A stretch of DNA of 64,000 nt from contig NZ_CP127915.1 of the NCBI RefSeq assembly GCF_032823475.1, positions 62,001 through 126,000 of the forward strand, written 5' to 3'. Both the position numbers and the translations under genes were made by a program. Source of the stretch: Acinetobacter sp. SAAs474. GTDB lineage: Bacteria > Pseudomonadota > Gammaproteobacteria > Pseudomonadales > Moraxellaceae. Below the pieces are notes generated by a model. That model searched no databases, had not been told where the DNA came from, and saw only the letters and a program-made list of their open reading frames with translations. Shown one piece after another: positions 39,494 to 49,241 of the stretch (its first letter is position 1; each line of letters begins with the position of its first letter).

Positions 39494-40903
39494 TTATTTT
39501 TTACTATTCTGATTACCAAACAATGGTCCCATACCACCACCGCCACCAAACTGCTTTTGTAGACCGCCGAGTGAGCGCATCATTTTGCTCATACCAGATG
39601 GATTGGCAAATTTTTTCATCATTTTGGCCATTTGCGCATGTTGCTTAATCAGTTTATTCACTTCAGTGACATCCATACCACAACCAGCAGCAATGCGCTT
39701 TTTACGGCTTGGATTCATAAGATCTGGATTACGACGCTCTTTAATGGTCATCGACTGAATAATGGCTTGCATTTTTTTGACTTGTTTTTCAGGGTTAGCC
39801 TGTTCAAGTGCCTGTTGAATACCTGAGTTACTCATGCCAGGCAACTTGTCCAAGAAGCCCATCATTCCACCCATTTTATTCATTTGCTCAAATTGCATCA
39901 GCATATCTTCAAAGTTGAAGCTACCGCCTTTTTGCAATTTTTTTGCCATTTTTTCGGCTTTTTCTTTATCGATCTTACGTTCAACTTCTTCGACCAATGA
40001 AAGAACGTCACCCATACCCAAAATACGTTGGGCAATACGTTCTGGATGGAATGGTTCTAGCGCATCAAGTTTTTCACCCATCCCTAAAAACTTAATCGGT
40101 TTACCCGTAATTGCACGCACTGAAAGCGCTGCACCACCACGTGCATCACCATCAGTTTTGGTCAAAATGACCCCAGTCAGTGGTAATGCATCATTAAACG
40201 CTTTGGCCGTATTTGCAGCATCTTGTCCAGTCATTGCATCAACCACAAATAGTGTTTCTGTTGGTTGAATGGCTGCATGTAATGTTTTAATTTCATCCAT
40301 CATGTCATCATCGACATGTAAACGACCTGCTGTATCGACAATTAAAACATCAGCAAATTGAATTTTGGCCTGTTCAATTGCACGATTTGCAATATCAATC
40401 GGTTTTTCACTGCTATCTGATTCAAAAAACAGTGCGCCAACTTCGCCTGCAACAGTTTGTAACTGTTTAATTGCTGCTGGACGATAGACGTCGGCTGAAA
40501 CCATTGCCACTTTTTTCTTTTGGCGTTCTTGTAAAAAACGTGCCAATTTTGCTGCTGTCGTGGTTTTACCAGCACCTTGCAAACCAGCAAGCAAGACGAC
40601 AACAGGAGGTTTAGCTGCGAGATCAAGGCTCTCATTGGCCTCGCCCATCATTTTAGTCAATTCGTTATGGACAATTTTAACAAAGGCTTGTCCTGGCGAG
40701 AGCTGTGTCATCACCTCTTGACCTAATGCTTCTTCCTTAACTTTCGCGATAAACTCACGAGTTACAGGTAATGCGACATCAGCTTCAAGAAGTGCCATAC
40801 GCACTTCACGTAACGTATCTTTAATATTATCTTCGGTTAGCTGCCCTGAGCCAGTAACATTTCTTAAACTCTGCGTGAGGCGTTCTGTTAAGGTATCAAA
40901 CAT
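39494..40903 (-). CDS. ffh: Signal recognition particle protein Ffh (SRP54)
   Basis: This 469-residue SRP GTPase binds signal sequences and 4.5S RNA for co-translational membrane targeting. An N-terminal helical bundle is followed by the G domain: GLQGAGKTTT at residues 107-116, DTAGRLHVDDDMM and TKTDGDARGGAAL. The Met-rich M domain follows, with SRKKRIAAGCGM binding the RNA. A Gly-rich tail (GGGGGMGP) ends the protein. The length is normal and the gene monocistronic, with a divergent CcsA-like gene. Confidence 0.96.
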   Translation of the reverse strand: MFDTLTERLTQSLRNVTGSGQLTEDNIKDTLREVRMALLEADVALPVTREFIAKVKEEALGQEVMTQLSPGQAFVKIVHNELTKMMGEANESLDLAAKPPVVVLLAGLQGAGKTTTAAKLARFLQERQKKKVAMVSADVYRPAAIKQLQTVAGEVGALFFESDSSEKPIDIANRAIEQAKIQFADVLIVDTAGRLHVDDDMMDEIKTLHAAIQPTETLFVVDAMTGQDAANTAKAFNDALPLTGVILTKTDGDARGGAALSVRAITGKPIKFLGMGEKLDALEPFHPERIAQRILGMGDVLSLVEEVERKIDKEKAEKMAKKLQKGGSFNFEDMLMQFEQMNKMGGMMGFLDKLPGMSNSGIQQALEQANPEKQVKKMQAIIQSMTIKERRNPDLMNPSRKKRIAAGCGMDVTEVNKLIKQHAQMAKMMKKFANPSGMSKMMRSLGGLQKQFGGGGGMGPLFGNQNSKK

Positions 40904-41042
40904 TGCAAAATCCGCGTAAAATAGTTACTAATGGCAAAAAATTTTCTGAAAGTGGAAAATTTTTGCTTAAGATGCTATAGGATACTTTAGTTCGAGTAGA
41001 ATTTATATAAATGAATTTTTATCATCCCGAAAAAGGTTTGAC

Positions 41043-41852
41043 ATGATTAGCCTTCCGTTGGTTTATACCATCTTAGCCTTAATTGCTTATACGTCTGGTT
41101 TCTGGTATTTGCTGATTCACTTATTGTCTAAAAATGATATTAATCAATGGTTTATTCGTGTCATTTTAGGCTTAGGCTTATGCCTACATGCAGGCGTATT
41201 ATATCAAGATATCATCACACCTTTGGGTGTAAATTATGATGTATTTAATCTGATGTCTTTTACATCTGGGATTATGCTATTACTCAGTATGGTTTTTAGT
41301 ACTTATCGGCCTGTTATTACCATTAATTTACTGGGTATTCCAGTTGCCGCAACAGGGCTTATTCTTGGTTTTGCCTTCAGTCAACAAAATAATTTTATTG
41401 AACAACATTCCATTGGCTTAGATATTCATATTATTTTATCTTTAGCCGCTTATGTGGTTTTGCTGATGGCTGCCATCCAAGCCATCATTTTATGGTTTCA
41501 AAACCGCGAGCTTAAAAATAAGCAAAAGCGTCGTATTTGGGTGAATTTACTGCCCTCATTTCAAGCAATGGAAACACTGTTGTTTGATATGTTGATCATC
41601 GGATTTGCATTATTGACGGTTGCACTTGGTTTTGGCTTCCTAACAGTTGATGATGTATTTGCCCAGCACTTAGCCCACAAGACTGCATTTAGCATTATTT
41701 CATGGTTTATCTATGGCTCATTGTTGATTGGCCGTTACAAATTTGGTTGGCGTGGCCAAAAAGCGATTCGCTTTACCCTACTGGGATTCTTTTTATTGGC
41801 ATTAGGTTTTATTGGTTCTAAATTTGTTTTAGAAATGATCATTAGACATTAA
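41043..41852 (+). CDS. CcsA/YpjD-like cytochrome c assembly family membrane protein
   Basis: This 269-residue inner-membrane protein has eight helices and belongs to the CcsA/CcmC superfamily branch (YpjD-like) that regularly lies beside ffh. Conserved histidines appear at LGLDIHIILSLAAYVVLLMAA and FAQHLAHKTAFSIISWFIYG. Related proteins handle heme for cytochrome c, but YpjD itself has no proven role. It is divergent from ffh. Its stop lies only 6 bases from the pmrB stop on the other strand, with no terminator between. Confidence 0.83.
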   Translation: MISLPLVYTILALIAYTSGFWYLLIHLLSKNDINQWFIRVILGLGLCLHAGVLYQDIITPLGVNYDVFNLMSFTSGIMLLLSMVFSTYRPVITINLLGIPVAATGLILGFAFSQQNNFIEQHSIGLDIHIILSLAAYVVLLMAAIQAIILWFQNRELKNKQKRRIWVNLLPSFQAMETLLFDMLIIGFALLTVALGFGFLTVDDVFAQHLAHKTAFSIISWFIYGSLLIGRYKFGWRGQKAIRFTLLGFFLLALGFIGSKFVLEMIIRH

Positions 41853-41858
41853 GTACTT

Positions 41859-43220
41859 TTATATCAAATCTGCATTAATAGCGTTTGATGGTACAAGATC
41901 AGCATCATGTAATAAAAACTTGACTTGTACTTTAAGTCCACCCAACTGTTCACTCTGTGAAAAAATCAACTCACCGTGTAATTGTTGCACAGCTTTGCTT
42001 ACAATAGACAATCCCAAACCACTGCCAACTTCACTATGATTTTGAGTACGATAAAAACGCTGAGTAATAGTTTGATATAAGTGTGGATCTATTCCAGCAC
42101 CACTGTCTTCAACCACGATACTGACATGGTGTTGCTGTTGTTGAATAGTCACATTAATGATCCCCTGTCGAGGCGTATATTTAATCGCATTATCAATTAA
42201 ATTATAGAGTATAGAATGGAGTGTTGACTCAACACTATATACTTGAACACTATGCTGCTCCATGCCTAGATCAATCTCTTTTTGTAAAGCAAATTGAATC
42301 AATTGTTCCACACAATTTACCGCGATATCATTGATATCAAGCCAAGTAAAATTTGCGACCTCATTCAAGGATGCATCCTGCTGAGCCAGACTCAATAATT
42401 GACTCACCAAATGCCGAATCCGTTCCAATCCCTTACTTAAATTAGCAATCGCCGGATCATCTGGATAAGACTGCATTAATACTTGAATCTGTAAGTTCAA
42501 TGCTGTTAAAGGGGTTCTGAGCTCGTGTGCTGCATCTGCAACAAATTGTTTCTGTTCATTTTGTGCCAAAGAAATACGTTCAAATAAATGATTCATCTCT
42601 TCAATAGTCGGGATAATTTCTTCAGGATAATGATCAGGTCGTATTGATGTGAGTGCATTGGCTTTACGTTGCGCCAATTCATCTCTAAAGTCTTGTAACG
42701 GTCTTAAATTACGCCGAATAATCCAACTTAAAGCAAGCAATGCAAAAGGTAGCACTAAAATATACGGAATAAACATATTGGCAGCTAACTCAAATGCTAA
42801 GCGTTGGCGTACGCTAGCCTGCTGGCTGACTTGTATTTGATAGTCAGCAACAGGTAAAACATACGTATGCCAAATACCATACGGTGTCTCATGCATATAG
42901 AATCCGGCTTTGGGTACAGCCGGTACCAACAACCCTAAATCAGATACAGCACTGGGCCGATGTTGTTCAGCATAAGACCAAACATCGACAAAAAGATCTT
43001 CCTCATGATAATGTCGATGTAAATCAATATTACTTTTACTTGGCTGAGGATCATGAACAGCAACTCTTTCAGCCAAATTTTGCATTTGTGCGTTTAAAAT
43101 TTCATTGGTTTCTTCTAAAGCAATACGATAAGCAAATAAAATTAACAACGCACCCAAGATTACACTAAAAATAGAGACATAAATAATTAGCCGTTTTTTT
43201 AATGAATACGTCGATTGCAT
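41859..43220 (-). CDS. pmrB: Sensor histidine kinase PmrB
   Basis: This 453-residue inner-membrane kinase has TM1 near residues 11-31, a periplasmic domain to about 142, TM2 (FIPYILVLPFALLALSWII), a HAMP-like linker, His232 in the H-box AAHELRTPLTAL, then the N, G1 (EDSGAGIDPH) and G2 (GSGLGLSIV) ATP sites. The sequence is recognisably PmrB of Acinetobacter, including YHEEDLF and HETPYGIWHTYVLP in the sensor region. It phosphorylates PmrA in response to iron, acid or cationic peptides; point changes in this gene give colistin resistance in A. baumannii. AGGAA precedes the ATG, 8 bases behind pmrA. Confidence 0.93.
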   Translation of the reverse strand: MQSTYSLKKRLIIYVSIFSVILGALLILFAYRIALEETNEILNAQMQNLAERVAVHDPQPSKSNIDLHRHYHEEDLFVDVWSYAEQHRPSAVSDLGLLVPAVPKAGFYMHETPYGIWHTYVLPVADYQIQVSQQASVRQRLAFELAANMFIPYILVLPFALLALSWIIRRNLRPLQDFRDELAQRKANALTSIRPDHYPEEIIPTIEEMNHLFERISLAQNEQKQFVADAAHELRTPLTALNLQIQVLMQSYPDDPAIANLSKGLERIRHLVSQLLSLAQQDASLNEVANFTWLDINDIAVNCVEQLIQFALQKEIDLGMEQHSVQVYSVESTLHSILYNLIDNAIKYTPRQGIINVTIQQQQHHVSIVVEDSGAGIDPHLYQTITQRFYRTQNHSEVGSGLGLSIVSKAVQQLHGELIFSQSEQLGGLKVQVKFLLHDADLVPSNAINADLI

Positions 43221-43228
43221 CGTATTTC

Positions 43229-43906
43229 CTAAACTTGTCCTAAACGGTAACCTAAACCTCGAATTGTACGAATAAAGTCTTTACCAAGTTTAGAACGTAA
43301 ATGATGAATATAAACCTCAATGGTATTACTATTGATTTCGGTATCAATATTATAGAGCTTTTCTTCAAGATTAGTTTTAGAAAAGATTTTATTTGGATGG
43401 CTCATCAAGGCGAATAAAATCGCCCATTCTCGCTGAGATAACTCAATCACATGACCATCAAGTTGAGCGATATGCTGTTCAATATCCAAACTAAGATTGG
43501 CATGTTTTAAAATTTTATGCTCATCAAACTGACTGAGTTTCAAACCACTCCGACGTAATAACGCTTGAATACGTGCCAACAATTCATCAAATTCATAAGG
43601 TTTAATCAGATAATCATCTGCACCTTGATTTAAACACGCCACACGATTTTGTAACTGATCTCTTGCCGAAATAATCACGACAGGTAATTCAGATGAGTAC
43701 TCTCTGATCTGTTTTAAAACTTGTGTACCATCTTTGAGTGGTAAACCTAAATCCAGCAATACCACATCAGCATGACCTTGCTGAATTTTTTTTAAACCAT
43801 CAATGCCATTATTGACCCACTCTACCTCAAATTGATGTAACTTCAATAAGGTTGCTGTGGATTCAGCAATCATAAAATCGTCTTCAATAATGAGAATTTT
43901 AATCAT
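43229..43906 (-). CDS. pmrA: Response regulator PmrA
   Basis: This 225-residue OmpR/PhoB-type regulator has a receiver domain with the acidic pair EDD at residues 8-10, the phospho-acceptor Asp in VVLLDLGLP (about residue 52) and Lys in LIKPYEFDELLA. A C-terminal winged helix (LSQREWAILFALM, NTIEVYIHHLRSKLG, IRTIRGLGYRLG) follows. It activates its own operon through TTTAAG-type direct repeats. It lies 13 bases behind pmrC and 8 before pmrB. Confidence 0.94.
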   Translation of the reverse strand: MIKILIIEDDFMIAESTATLLKLHQFEVEWVNNGIDGLKKIQQGHADVVLLDLGLPLKDGTQVLKQIREYSSELPVVIISARDQLQNRVACLNQGADDYLIKPYEFDELLARIQALLRRSGLKLSQFDEHKILKHANLSLDIEQHIAQLDGHVIELSQREWAILFALMSHPNKIFSKTNLEEKLYNIDTEINSNTIEVYIHHLRSKLGKDFIRTIRGLGYRLGQV

Positions 43907-43919
43907 ATTCTAACTCTTA

Positions 43920-45605
43920 TTATTTGATATCACAGTGTTGCAACATATCATTTTTCGAATCGCTTACTTGCGTATGAATCTGTAATAAATCAAGTAAAGT
44001 TGGAAATAAATTATCCTGACTTAATTGACTATTCTTTAATTTATTCAAACATGCCATATTCGCAGCTTCTGATTTTTTCCACTGTGGTGAAAACCACATT
44101 AGCATTGGTATATGGGTTTGCTGTGAAGGGGCAATTGCATATGGCGTACCGTGTAAATACATGCCTTTTTCACCCGTAGACTCGCCATGATCAGATAAAT
44201 ACCAGAATCCAGTTTGATATTGATTTACGTTTTTTAATGTATCAATCATTTGACTTAAAACATGGTCAGTATACAAAATTGAATTATCATAGGTATTAAT
44301 TAAACGTTCTTGACTACACCCTTGTATTGCATTGGTATCACAGGTCGGCTGAAACTTTTTAAAATTAGCTGTAGTACGTTTAAAATAAGCAGGTCCATGG
44401 CTGCCCATCTGATGTAAAACCACTAATCTTGGCGTTTTATCATCTTTAGGAATCGTTTCAATATAGGCTTTTAGCGCATCAACTAATATCTCATCTAAGC
44501 ACTCACCTTCAGCATCACACCATTTTTGTTTAATTGCCGCTGGTATTTGATAATTTTCAACACGATCACAAACCCCTTTACAGCCTGAGTTATTCTCAAT
44601 CCAGGTCACTTTATAGCCTGCACGCTGCACAATATCGAGTAGACCTTCACGATGCATTGCTAACTGCTCATCATAATCACGACGTGGCATTCCTGAAAAC
44701 ATACAAGGTACTGAAACAGCAGTTGCTGTACCGCATGAACTGACTTGAGTAAAATTAATGATGTCCTGTTGTGCTAACTTTGGCGTGGTATTTTTCGTAT
44801 AGCCATTCAATGCAAAACTTTCTGCACGTGCCGTCTCTCCAACCACCAATACCATCAATTTAGGTTCAGATGGCGTTTTTGCTTGAGCAGTCTGAATATA
44901 TTTGGCATCTTGACCATAACGAACCAAAGGTAAATCCTTCTGTGGTCGTTGTTTTTTATAATAAGATAAACTTGATGCAATAACATTTTGTGGTGAAATC
45001 ATTCCTTTTAAATAACGATGTTCACGAAATATCGCAGCATAATCCACATAGAAAAAGAATAATAAACCCGCAATCACGATCAATGAAGCGACCATTGCCA
45101 TTATTTTTTTTAAGATCAGTTTACTCAACTTTTCAGGTTGAATACGAATCAGTAAAATTAAGATGATGGGAACCACCACCATCGAGAGCATCCACAATAT
45201 ATATTTAATAGACAACAGATCACGTACTTCTCGTTGATCTGTTTGCATCATATTTTGAATTTGTTCAGCATTCATAATTACGCCAAAATTAGTGACAAAA
45301 TATGCGCTGACTCCGCCTAAAATCACTAAAATAATTGCGCTTGCTTTCGTGGTCCATTTCCAAGTGAGTAATTGTATGACCAAATTATAAAAAGCAACCA
45401 CAATACATATCGTGGCCAAAAGCAAAAGTTGTGCCTTAAATCCTTGATAAGGCGTAAGGGTCTTAATCTGTTCAAAGAATCTAAAATTGAGTGCAATCCC
45501 TAACCATAAAGCCAAAATTAAATTAAACACTGTTAAACGCATTAAAGGAATAAAATTTCTTATGGTATTTAACTTCTTTCTAAAACTTAACATTGTGGTC
45601 GTCAT
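43920..45605 (-). CDS. pmrC: Lipid A phosphoethanolamine transferase PmrC (EptA)
   Basis: This 561-residue enzyme adds phosphoethanolamine from phosphatidylethanolamine to lipid A, lowering negative charge and polymyxin affinity. Five N-terminal helices (to about residue 190) precede a periplasmic alkaline-phosphatase-like domain. Metal and catalytic residues include Glu257 in VVGETARAESFALNGY, a Thr in CGTATAVSVPCMF (about 291-303), WYLSDHGESTGEKGMYLHG and HIPMLMWFSP. Several cysteines likely form disulfides. It is the first gene of pmrCAB and is preceded by a PmrA box. Confidence 0.95.
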   Translation of the reverse strand: MTTTMLSFRKKLNTIRNFIPLMRLTVFNLILALWLGIALNFRFFEQIKTLTPYQGFKAQLLLLATICIVVAFYNLVIQLLTWKWTTKASAIILVILGGVSAYFVTNFGVIMNAEQIQNMMQTDQREVRDLLSIKYILWMLSMVVVPIILILLIRIQPEKLSKLILKKIMAMVASLIVIAGLLFFFYVDYAAIFREHRYLKGMISPQNVIASSLSYYKKQRPQKDLPLVRYGQDAKYIQTAQAKTPSEPKLMVLVVGETARAESFALNGYTKNTTPKLAQQDIINFTQVSSCGTATAVSVPCMFSGMPRRDYDEQLAMHREGLLDIVQRAGYKVTWIENNSGCKGVCDRVENYQIPAAIKQKWCDAEGECLDEILVDALKAYIETIPKDDKTPRLVVLHQMGSHGPAYFKRTTANFKKFQPTCDTNAIQGCSQERLINTYDNSILYTDHVLSQMIDTLKNVNQYQTGFWYLSDHGESTGEKGMYLHGTPYAIAPSQQTHIPMLMWFSPQWKKSEAANMACLNKLKNSQLSQDNLFPTLLDLLQIHTQVSDSKNDMLQHCDIK

Positions 45606-45641
45606 GCAATTCTCTAAGAATGAATACTGTATGATGTAATT

Positions 45642-45658
45642 CTTAAACTATACTTAAA
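45642..45658 (-). promoter_or_regulatory. PmrA box upstream of pmrC
   Basis: On the minus strand the sequence is TTTAAG-TATAG-TTTAAG, a direct repeat with 5-base spacing that exactly fits the known PmrA consensus HTTAAD-N5-HTTAAD. It lies 36 bases before the pmrC ATG. The rest of the 353-base spacer up to the DUF2798 gene is A/T-rich and holds no gene I can support. Confidence 0.8.
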
Positions 45659-45958
45659 TTTTATTTTTTAACTGTAACCAATTAAAAATCATATAAAAAT
45701 TCAAATTAATTATTGGTTTCATCATCGCCAATAACAAAAAATTTAGGCCACCTTAACGTTGGCATTAAATAACGCTATACTTGTGTAAAGCAATAACTTA
45801 TTTTAAAACTGAAGTACAAATTTCACGTCTATTATCATTTGAATAATTTCTATCGTTAATTATTTTTACGATAAAATTAATATTTAAGATAAAGTCAGAT
45901 GAATATCTAAAATTTTAATTAACTCAATATCATATGATCAGCCTGTGAGCCAGTGTAC

Positions 45959-46186
45959 ATGAAAAAAATTCATCATAAACATATATTTTGGATTAAGCCT
46001 TTAATTCTTTCCTGTGTGATGAGTGGTTTTATCTCATTTACAGGTATCTTTTTTCATGAAAGCTTTTCAATTGCACAATTACTCAAATGGTTACATCACT
46101 GGGGAGAAGCATGGGTCTTGGCATATCCCTTATTATTACTGTGCTTACCCTTAGTTGAAAAAATTTTATTTCGTATCACACGATAA
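45959..46186 (+). CDS. DUF2798 small membrane protein
   Basis: This 75-residue protein has two hydrophobic helices (WIKPLILSCVMSGFISFTGIFF and WVLAYPLLLLCLPLVEKIL) joined by a short loop with a conserved Trp (LLKWLHHWGEAW). This is the DUF2798 pattern. The function is unknown. ATG 45959 is preceded by GTGAG; a GTG two codons earlier is possible. It is divergent from pmrCAB. Confidence 0.75.
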   Translation: MKKIHHKHIFWIKPLILSCVMSGFISFTGIFFHESFSIAQLLKWLHHWGEAWVLAYPLLLLCLPLVEKILFRITR

Positions 46187-46446
46187 ATATGTGCCAAAAT
46201 AAATTGCTGCACTAAAGCGGCATACCAAAAACAATTTTAACGGATTAATCAGCCTATATAATTTAAATCATCCACACAATATGATCAAAAAAATCTTTAA
46301 TATCGTGTCATTTATCGCCATCATGGGCTGTGTTTTTTGATTCTGTATACTGTTACAAAAGCATCTGGAAAATGCTAGTCAAAACAATTTTTTTTTGTTG
46401 AGATAGTCAGCTTATTCATTTTATTTAATAATCGATTTTAATTTAT

Positions 46447-47367
46447 ATGATGAAACTGACTCACTTCTCCCTGATCGCACTACTTGGCTTAAGCCTTATG
46501 GGCTGTGATAAAGCCATTAAATCATCCAGCAATACCACTGCAATTAATGCCCGAGAACCAGTCATTGCGATTGCCCTAGGGGGTGGTGGTGCCAAAGGTT
46601 TTGCACATATTGGCGTCCTTAAAGTTCTTGAATCACATGGTATTAAACCTAAAATTGTTACTGGAACCAGTGCTGGTAGTTTTGTTGGTAGCTTATATGC
46701 AAGTGGAAAATCGCCTTATCAATTACAACAACTTGCCCTAAATTTCAAAGAATCGGACATCCGCGATTTAACACTGAATCGTCAAGGTTTTCTCGTCGGT
46801 CAAAAGTTACAAGACTATGTCAATAAAAATATTGGCAATAAACCAATAGAACAATTTCCTATTCGTTTTGCAGCTGTGGCAACACGGTTAGACAATGGTA
46901 AAAAGGCTGAATTTATTAAAGGCAATACCGGTCAAGCTGTTCGTGCTTCTTGTAGTATTCCCAATATTTTTGTCCCTGCAACAATTGCTGGAGTGAAATA
47001 TGTCGATGGCGGTTTAGTCAGCCCTATTCCTGTTCAAACGGCTAAAGCTATGGGGGCAGATTTAGTGATTGCAGTAGATATTTCCGCGCGTCCACAAGGC
47101 GGTAAAGCCACTAATGCTTTTGGTTTACTCGATCAAACCATTAATATTATGGGACAAAAAAGTATTGATGCTGAATTAAAACACGCGGATATCATTATTC
47201 AACCTCAAGTGGGTCATATCGGAACACTCGATCTAAAAGCCAGCAATCAAACCATTCTTGAAGGAGAAAAAGCAACTCAAGCTAAAATTCGCGCGATTCA
47301 AAAAGCAATTTATGACTTTAAACATTCACCTGCGGCACTTAAAGCACCGATAAAGGCCAGATTCTAA
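46447..47367 (+). CDS. Patatin-like phospholipase lipoprotein
   Basis: This 306-residue protein has a lipoprotein signal peptide (lipobox LMGC, lipidated Cys20) followed by a RssA/YchK-type patatin domain. The oxyanion loop GGGGAKG is at residues 45-51, the catalytic Ser75 is in GTSAG and Asp187 in DGG. It is likely anchored in the periplasm or outer membrane and hydrolyses acyl lipids; the substrate is unknown. The start has no ribosome binding site, and the two adjacent ATG codons are equivalent. Confidence 0.86.
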   Translation: MMKLTHFSLIALLGLSLMGCDKAIKSSSNTTAINAREPVIAIALGGGGAKGFAHIGVLKVLESHGIKPKIVTGTSAGSFVGSLYASGKSPYQLQQLALNFKESDIRDLTLNRQGFLVGQKLQDYVNKNIGNKPIEQFPIRFAAVATRLDNGKKAEFIKGNTGQAVRASCSIPNIFVPATIAGVKYVDGGLVSPIPVQTAKAMGADLVIAVDISARPQGGKATNAFGLLDQTINIMGQKSIDAELKHADIIIQPQVGHIGTLDLKASNQTILEGEKATQAKIRAIQKAIYDFKHSPAALKAPIKARF

Positions 47368-47540
47368 AACGAGTACGATGTGGTGATCATCGCAATGTGT
47401 AATAAAAGCTTGATAAGCACAGTATGATTGTCTACATTTTATCTGGTGTTTGTTGTATTGCGGCCTATCACGCAAGTATTGATCCGATATTCTTGGCTTC
47501 TGATGCAACATGTTCAAATACAATCAAAAAGAGTTGATCT

Positions 47541-48023
47541 ATGGAATTTGTTTTAGAGCCTTGGTATTGGTTTGTATTGGGCGTTCTGCTCATGCTTTCT
47601 GAATTATTATTGCCTGCCTTTGCTGCACTGTGGTTTGGTATTGCCGCTTTAATGGTGGGTATTTTATATCTGATGTTTCCAATGATGAGTTTAACCACTC
47701 AACTGGTGACATGGATTATTCTGTCAATTTTATGTACCTTGGCTTGGTTTAAATTTATTAAGCCTTTATCCATTGATAAAACCAAAGCTGGATTATCTCG
47801 TGAGGCCACTATTGGACAAATAGGTATGGTCATCCAAACTCAACTGGAACATGATCAAATTCGTGTCCGTTTTCCATTGCCCGTGTTGGGTTCTGATGAA
47901 TGGAACTGTCGTGCAAAGTCAGTGGTACAGGTCGGTGATCGTGTGCGTGTGATTGACATACTGGGAAATGATCTCGTGGTACAAGCACATCATCTCCATA
48001 TAGAAAATGAAAATAGTGAGTAA
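47541..48023 (+). CDS. NfeD-family membrane protein
   Basis: This 160-residue protein has three to four N-terminal helices (WYWFVLGVLLMLSELLLPAFAALWFGIAALMVGILYLM) and a C-terminal OB-fold domain (RVRVIDILGNDLVVQAHHL), the short NfeD form. NfeD proteins partner with stomatin/SPFH proteins in membrane microdomains, and exactly such a gene follows after 5 bases. Confidence 0.88.
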   Translation: MEFVLEPWYWFVLGVLLMLSELLLPAFAALWFGIAALMVGILYLMFPMMSLTTQLVTWIILSILCTLAWFKFIKPLSIDKTKAGLSREATIGQIGMVIQTQLEHDQIRVRFPLPVLGSDEWNCRAKSVVQVGDRVRVIDILGNDLVVQAHHLHIENENSE

Positions 48024-48028
48024 ATTAT

Positions 48029-48883
48029 ATGACTGCCAGTGCAATTATTGTTTTAGCCATTTTGGTTTTTGTCGGTGTAACCATTTTTAAAGGTGTACGT
48101 ATTGTTCCTCAAGGTTATAAATGGATTGTACAACGACTGGGTAAATTTCATACCACTTTAAATCCAGGTCTTAATTTTGTAATTCCTTATATTGACGAAG
48201 TCGCTTATAAGATTACCACCAAAGATATTGTATTAGATATTCCATCACAAGAAGTCATTACACGTGATAATGCAGTATTACTCATGAATGCAGTCGCCTA
48301 TATTAATTTAACGACACCAGAGAAAGCGGTATATGGCATTGAAAATTATAGTTGGGCAATTCAAAATTTAGTACAAACTGCATTACGTTCAATTGTTGGC
48401 GAAATGGATCTCGATGATGCACTTTCTTCACGTGAACATATTAAAGCCAAACTCAAAGCAGGTATTTCTGATGATATTTCAGACTGGGGAATTACGCTTA
48501 AAACTGTAGAAATTCAGGACATTAAACCATCCAATACCATGCAAGCAGCGATGGAAGAACAGGCAGCTGCAGAACGTCAACGTCGCGCAACCGTAACCAA
48601 AGCAGACGGCGAAAAACAAGCTGCTATTTTAGAAGCAGATGGACGTTTAGAAGCCTCACGTCGCGATGCAGAGGCACAAGTGGTATTGGCCGAATCCTCT
48701 CAACGTGCAATTGAAATGGTAACATCAGCGGTAGGTGATAAAGAAATTCCTGTGGCGTATCTATTGGGCGAACAATATGTCAAAGCCATGCAAGATATGG
48801 CGAAATCCAATAATGCCAAAACCGTGGTATTACCTGCAGATGTACTCAATACGATTCGCGGTATTATGGGACGGCAGTCTTAA
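48029..48883 (+). CDS. SPFH/stomatin-like protein (QmcA type)
   Basis: This 284-residue membrane-anchored protein has one N-terminal helix (AIIVLAILVFVGVTIF), an SPFH domain (RIVPQGYKWIVQRLGKFHTTLNPGLNF to about residue 190) and a helical tail with repeated Ala/Glu (EEQAAAERQRRATVTKADGEKQAAILEADG). It likely forms a cage-like oligomer with NfeD and affects membrane quality control. The nfeD-SPFH pair is one operon. Confidence 0.9.
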   Translation: MTASAIIVLAILVFVGVTIFKGVRIVPQGYKWIVQRLGKFHTTLNPGLNFVIPYIDEVAYKITTKDIVLDIPSQEVITRDNAVLLMNAVAYINLTTPEKAVYGIENYSWAIQNLVQTALRSIVGEMDLDDALSSREHIKAKLKAGISDDISDWGITLKTVEIQDIKPSNTMQAAMEEQAAAERQRRATVTKADGEKQAAILEADGRLEASRRDAEAQVVLAESSQRAIEMVTSAVGDKEIPVAYLLGEQYVKAMQDMAKSNNAKTVVLPADVLNTIRGIMGRQS

Positions 48884-48938
48884 CCGTTATTTTCTTTAAG
48901 CTTCGGGCAAAGGAAAATCATATCTTATCTGTACTCAA

Positions 48939-48980
48939 ACAAGATCAAGATAAGCAATGCTTAATTTATCTTGCTCTTGT
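48939..48980 (+). other. Hairpin behind the SPFH gene
   Basis: ACAAGA-TC-AAGATAA at 48939-48953 pairs with TTATCTT-GC-TCTTGT at 48966-48980, 13 pairs with a 2x2 internal loop. It sits 56 bases past the stop and may end the operon, though the T-tract is poor. The rest of the 358-base spacer to putP shows no gene. Confidence 0.45.
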
Positions 48981-49241
48981 TGTGTATGCTAAAGCCAATA
49001 CCATTTAATCAAACCAGCTTGAGCCTAAAATATCTCATCGATTTGCTGTATATCGTATTTTTAATTACGATAAAAACCATTTTACTGTTAAATTATGTAT
49101 AAATTTCGCCATAACTGTCACTTCTTCGGCAATTAAAAGCTCATTATAGCTCCCATATTTTTTCGGTCTCTCCCAATCAGGCTGAATGAGGTCTATGGTG
49201 TAGTCATTTTAATTTTGCCTTGATTCAAATTTGGATATTGT

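Noticed and set aside
39834..40268. 144-codon plus-strand frame opposite ffh
   Set aside because: Antisense to the conserved G and M domains of ffh; Ser/Pro-rich shadow.
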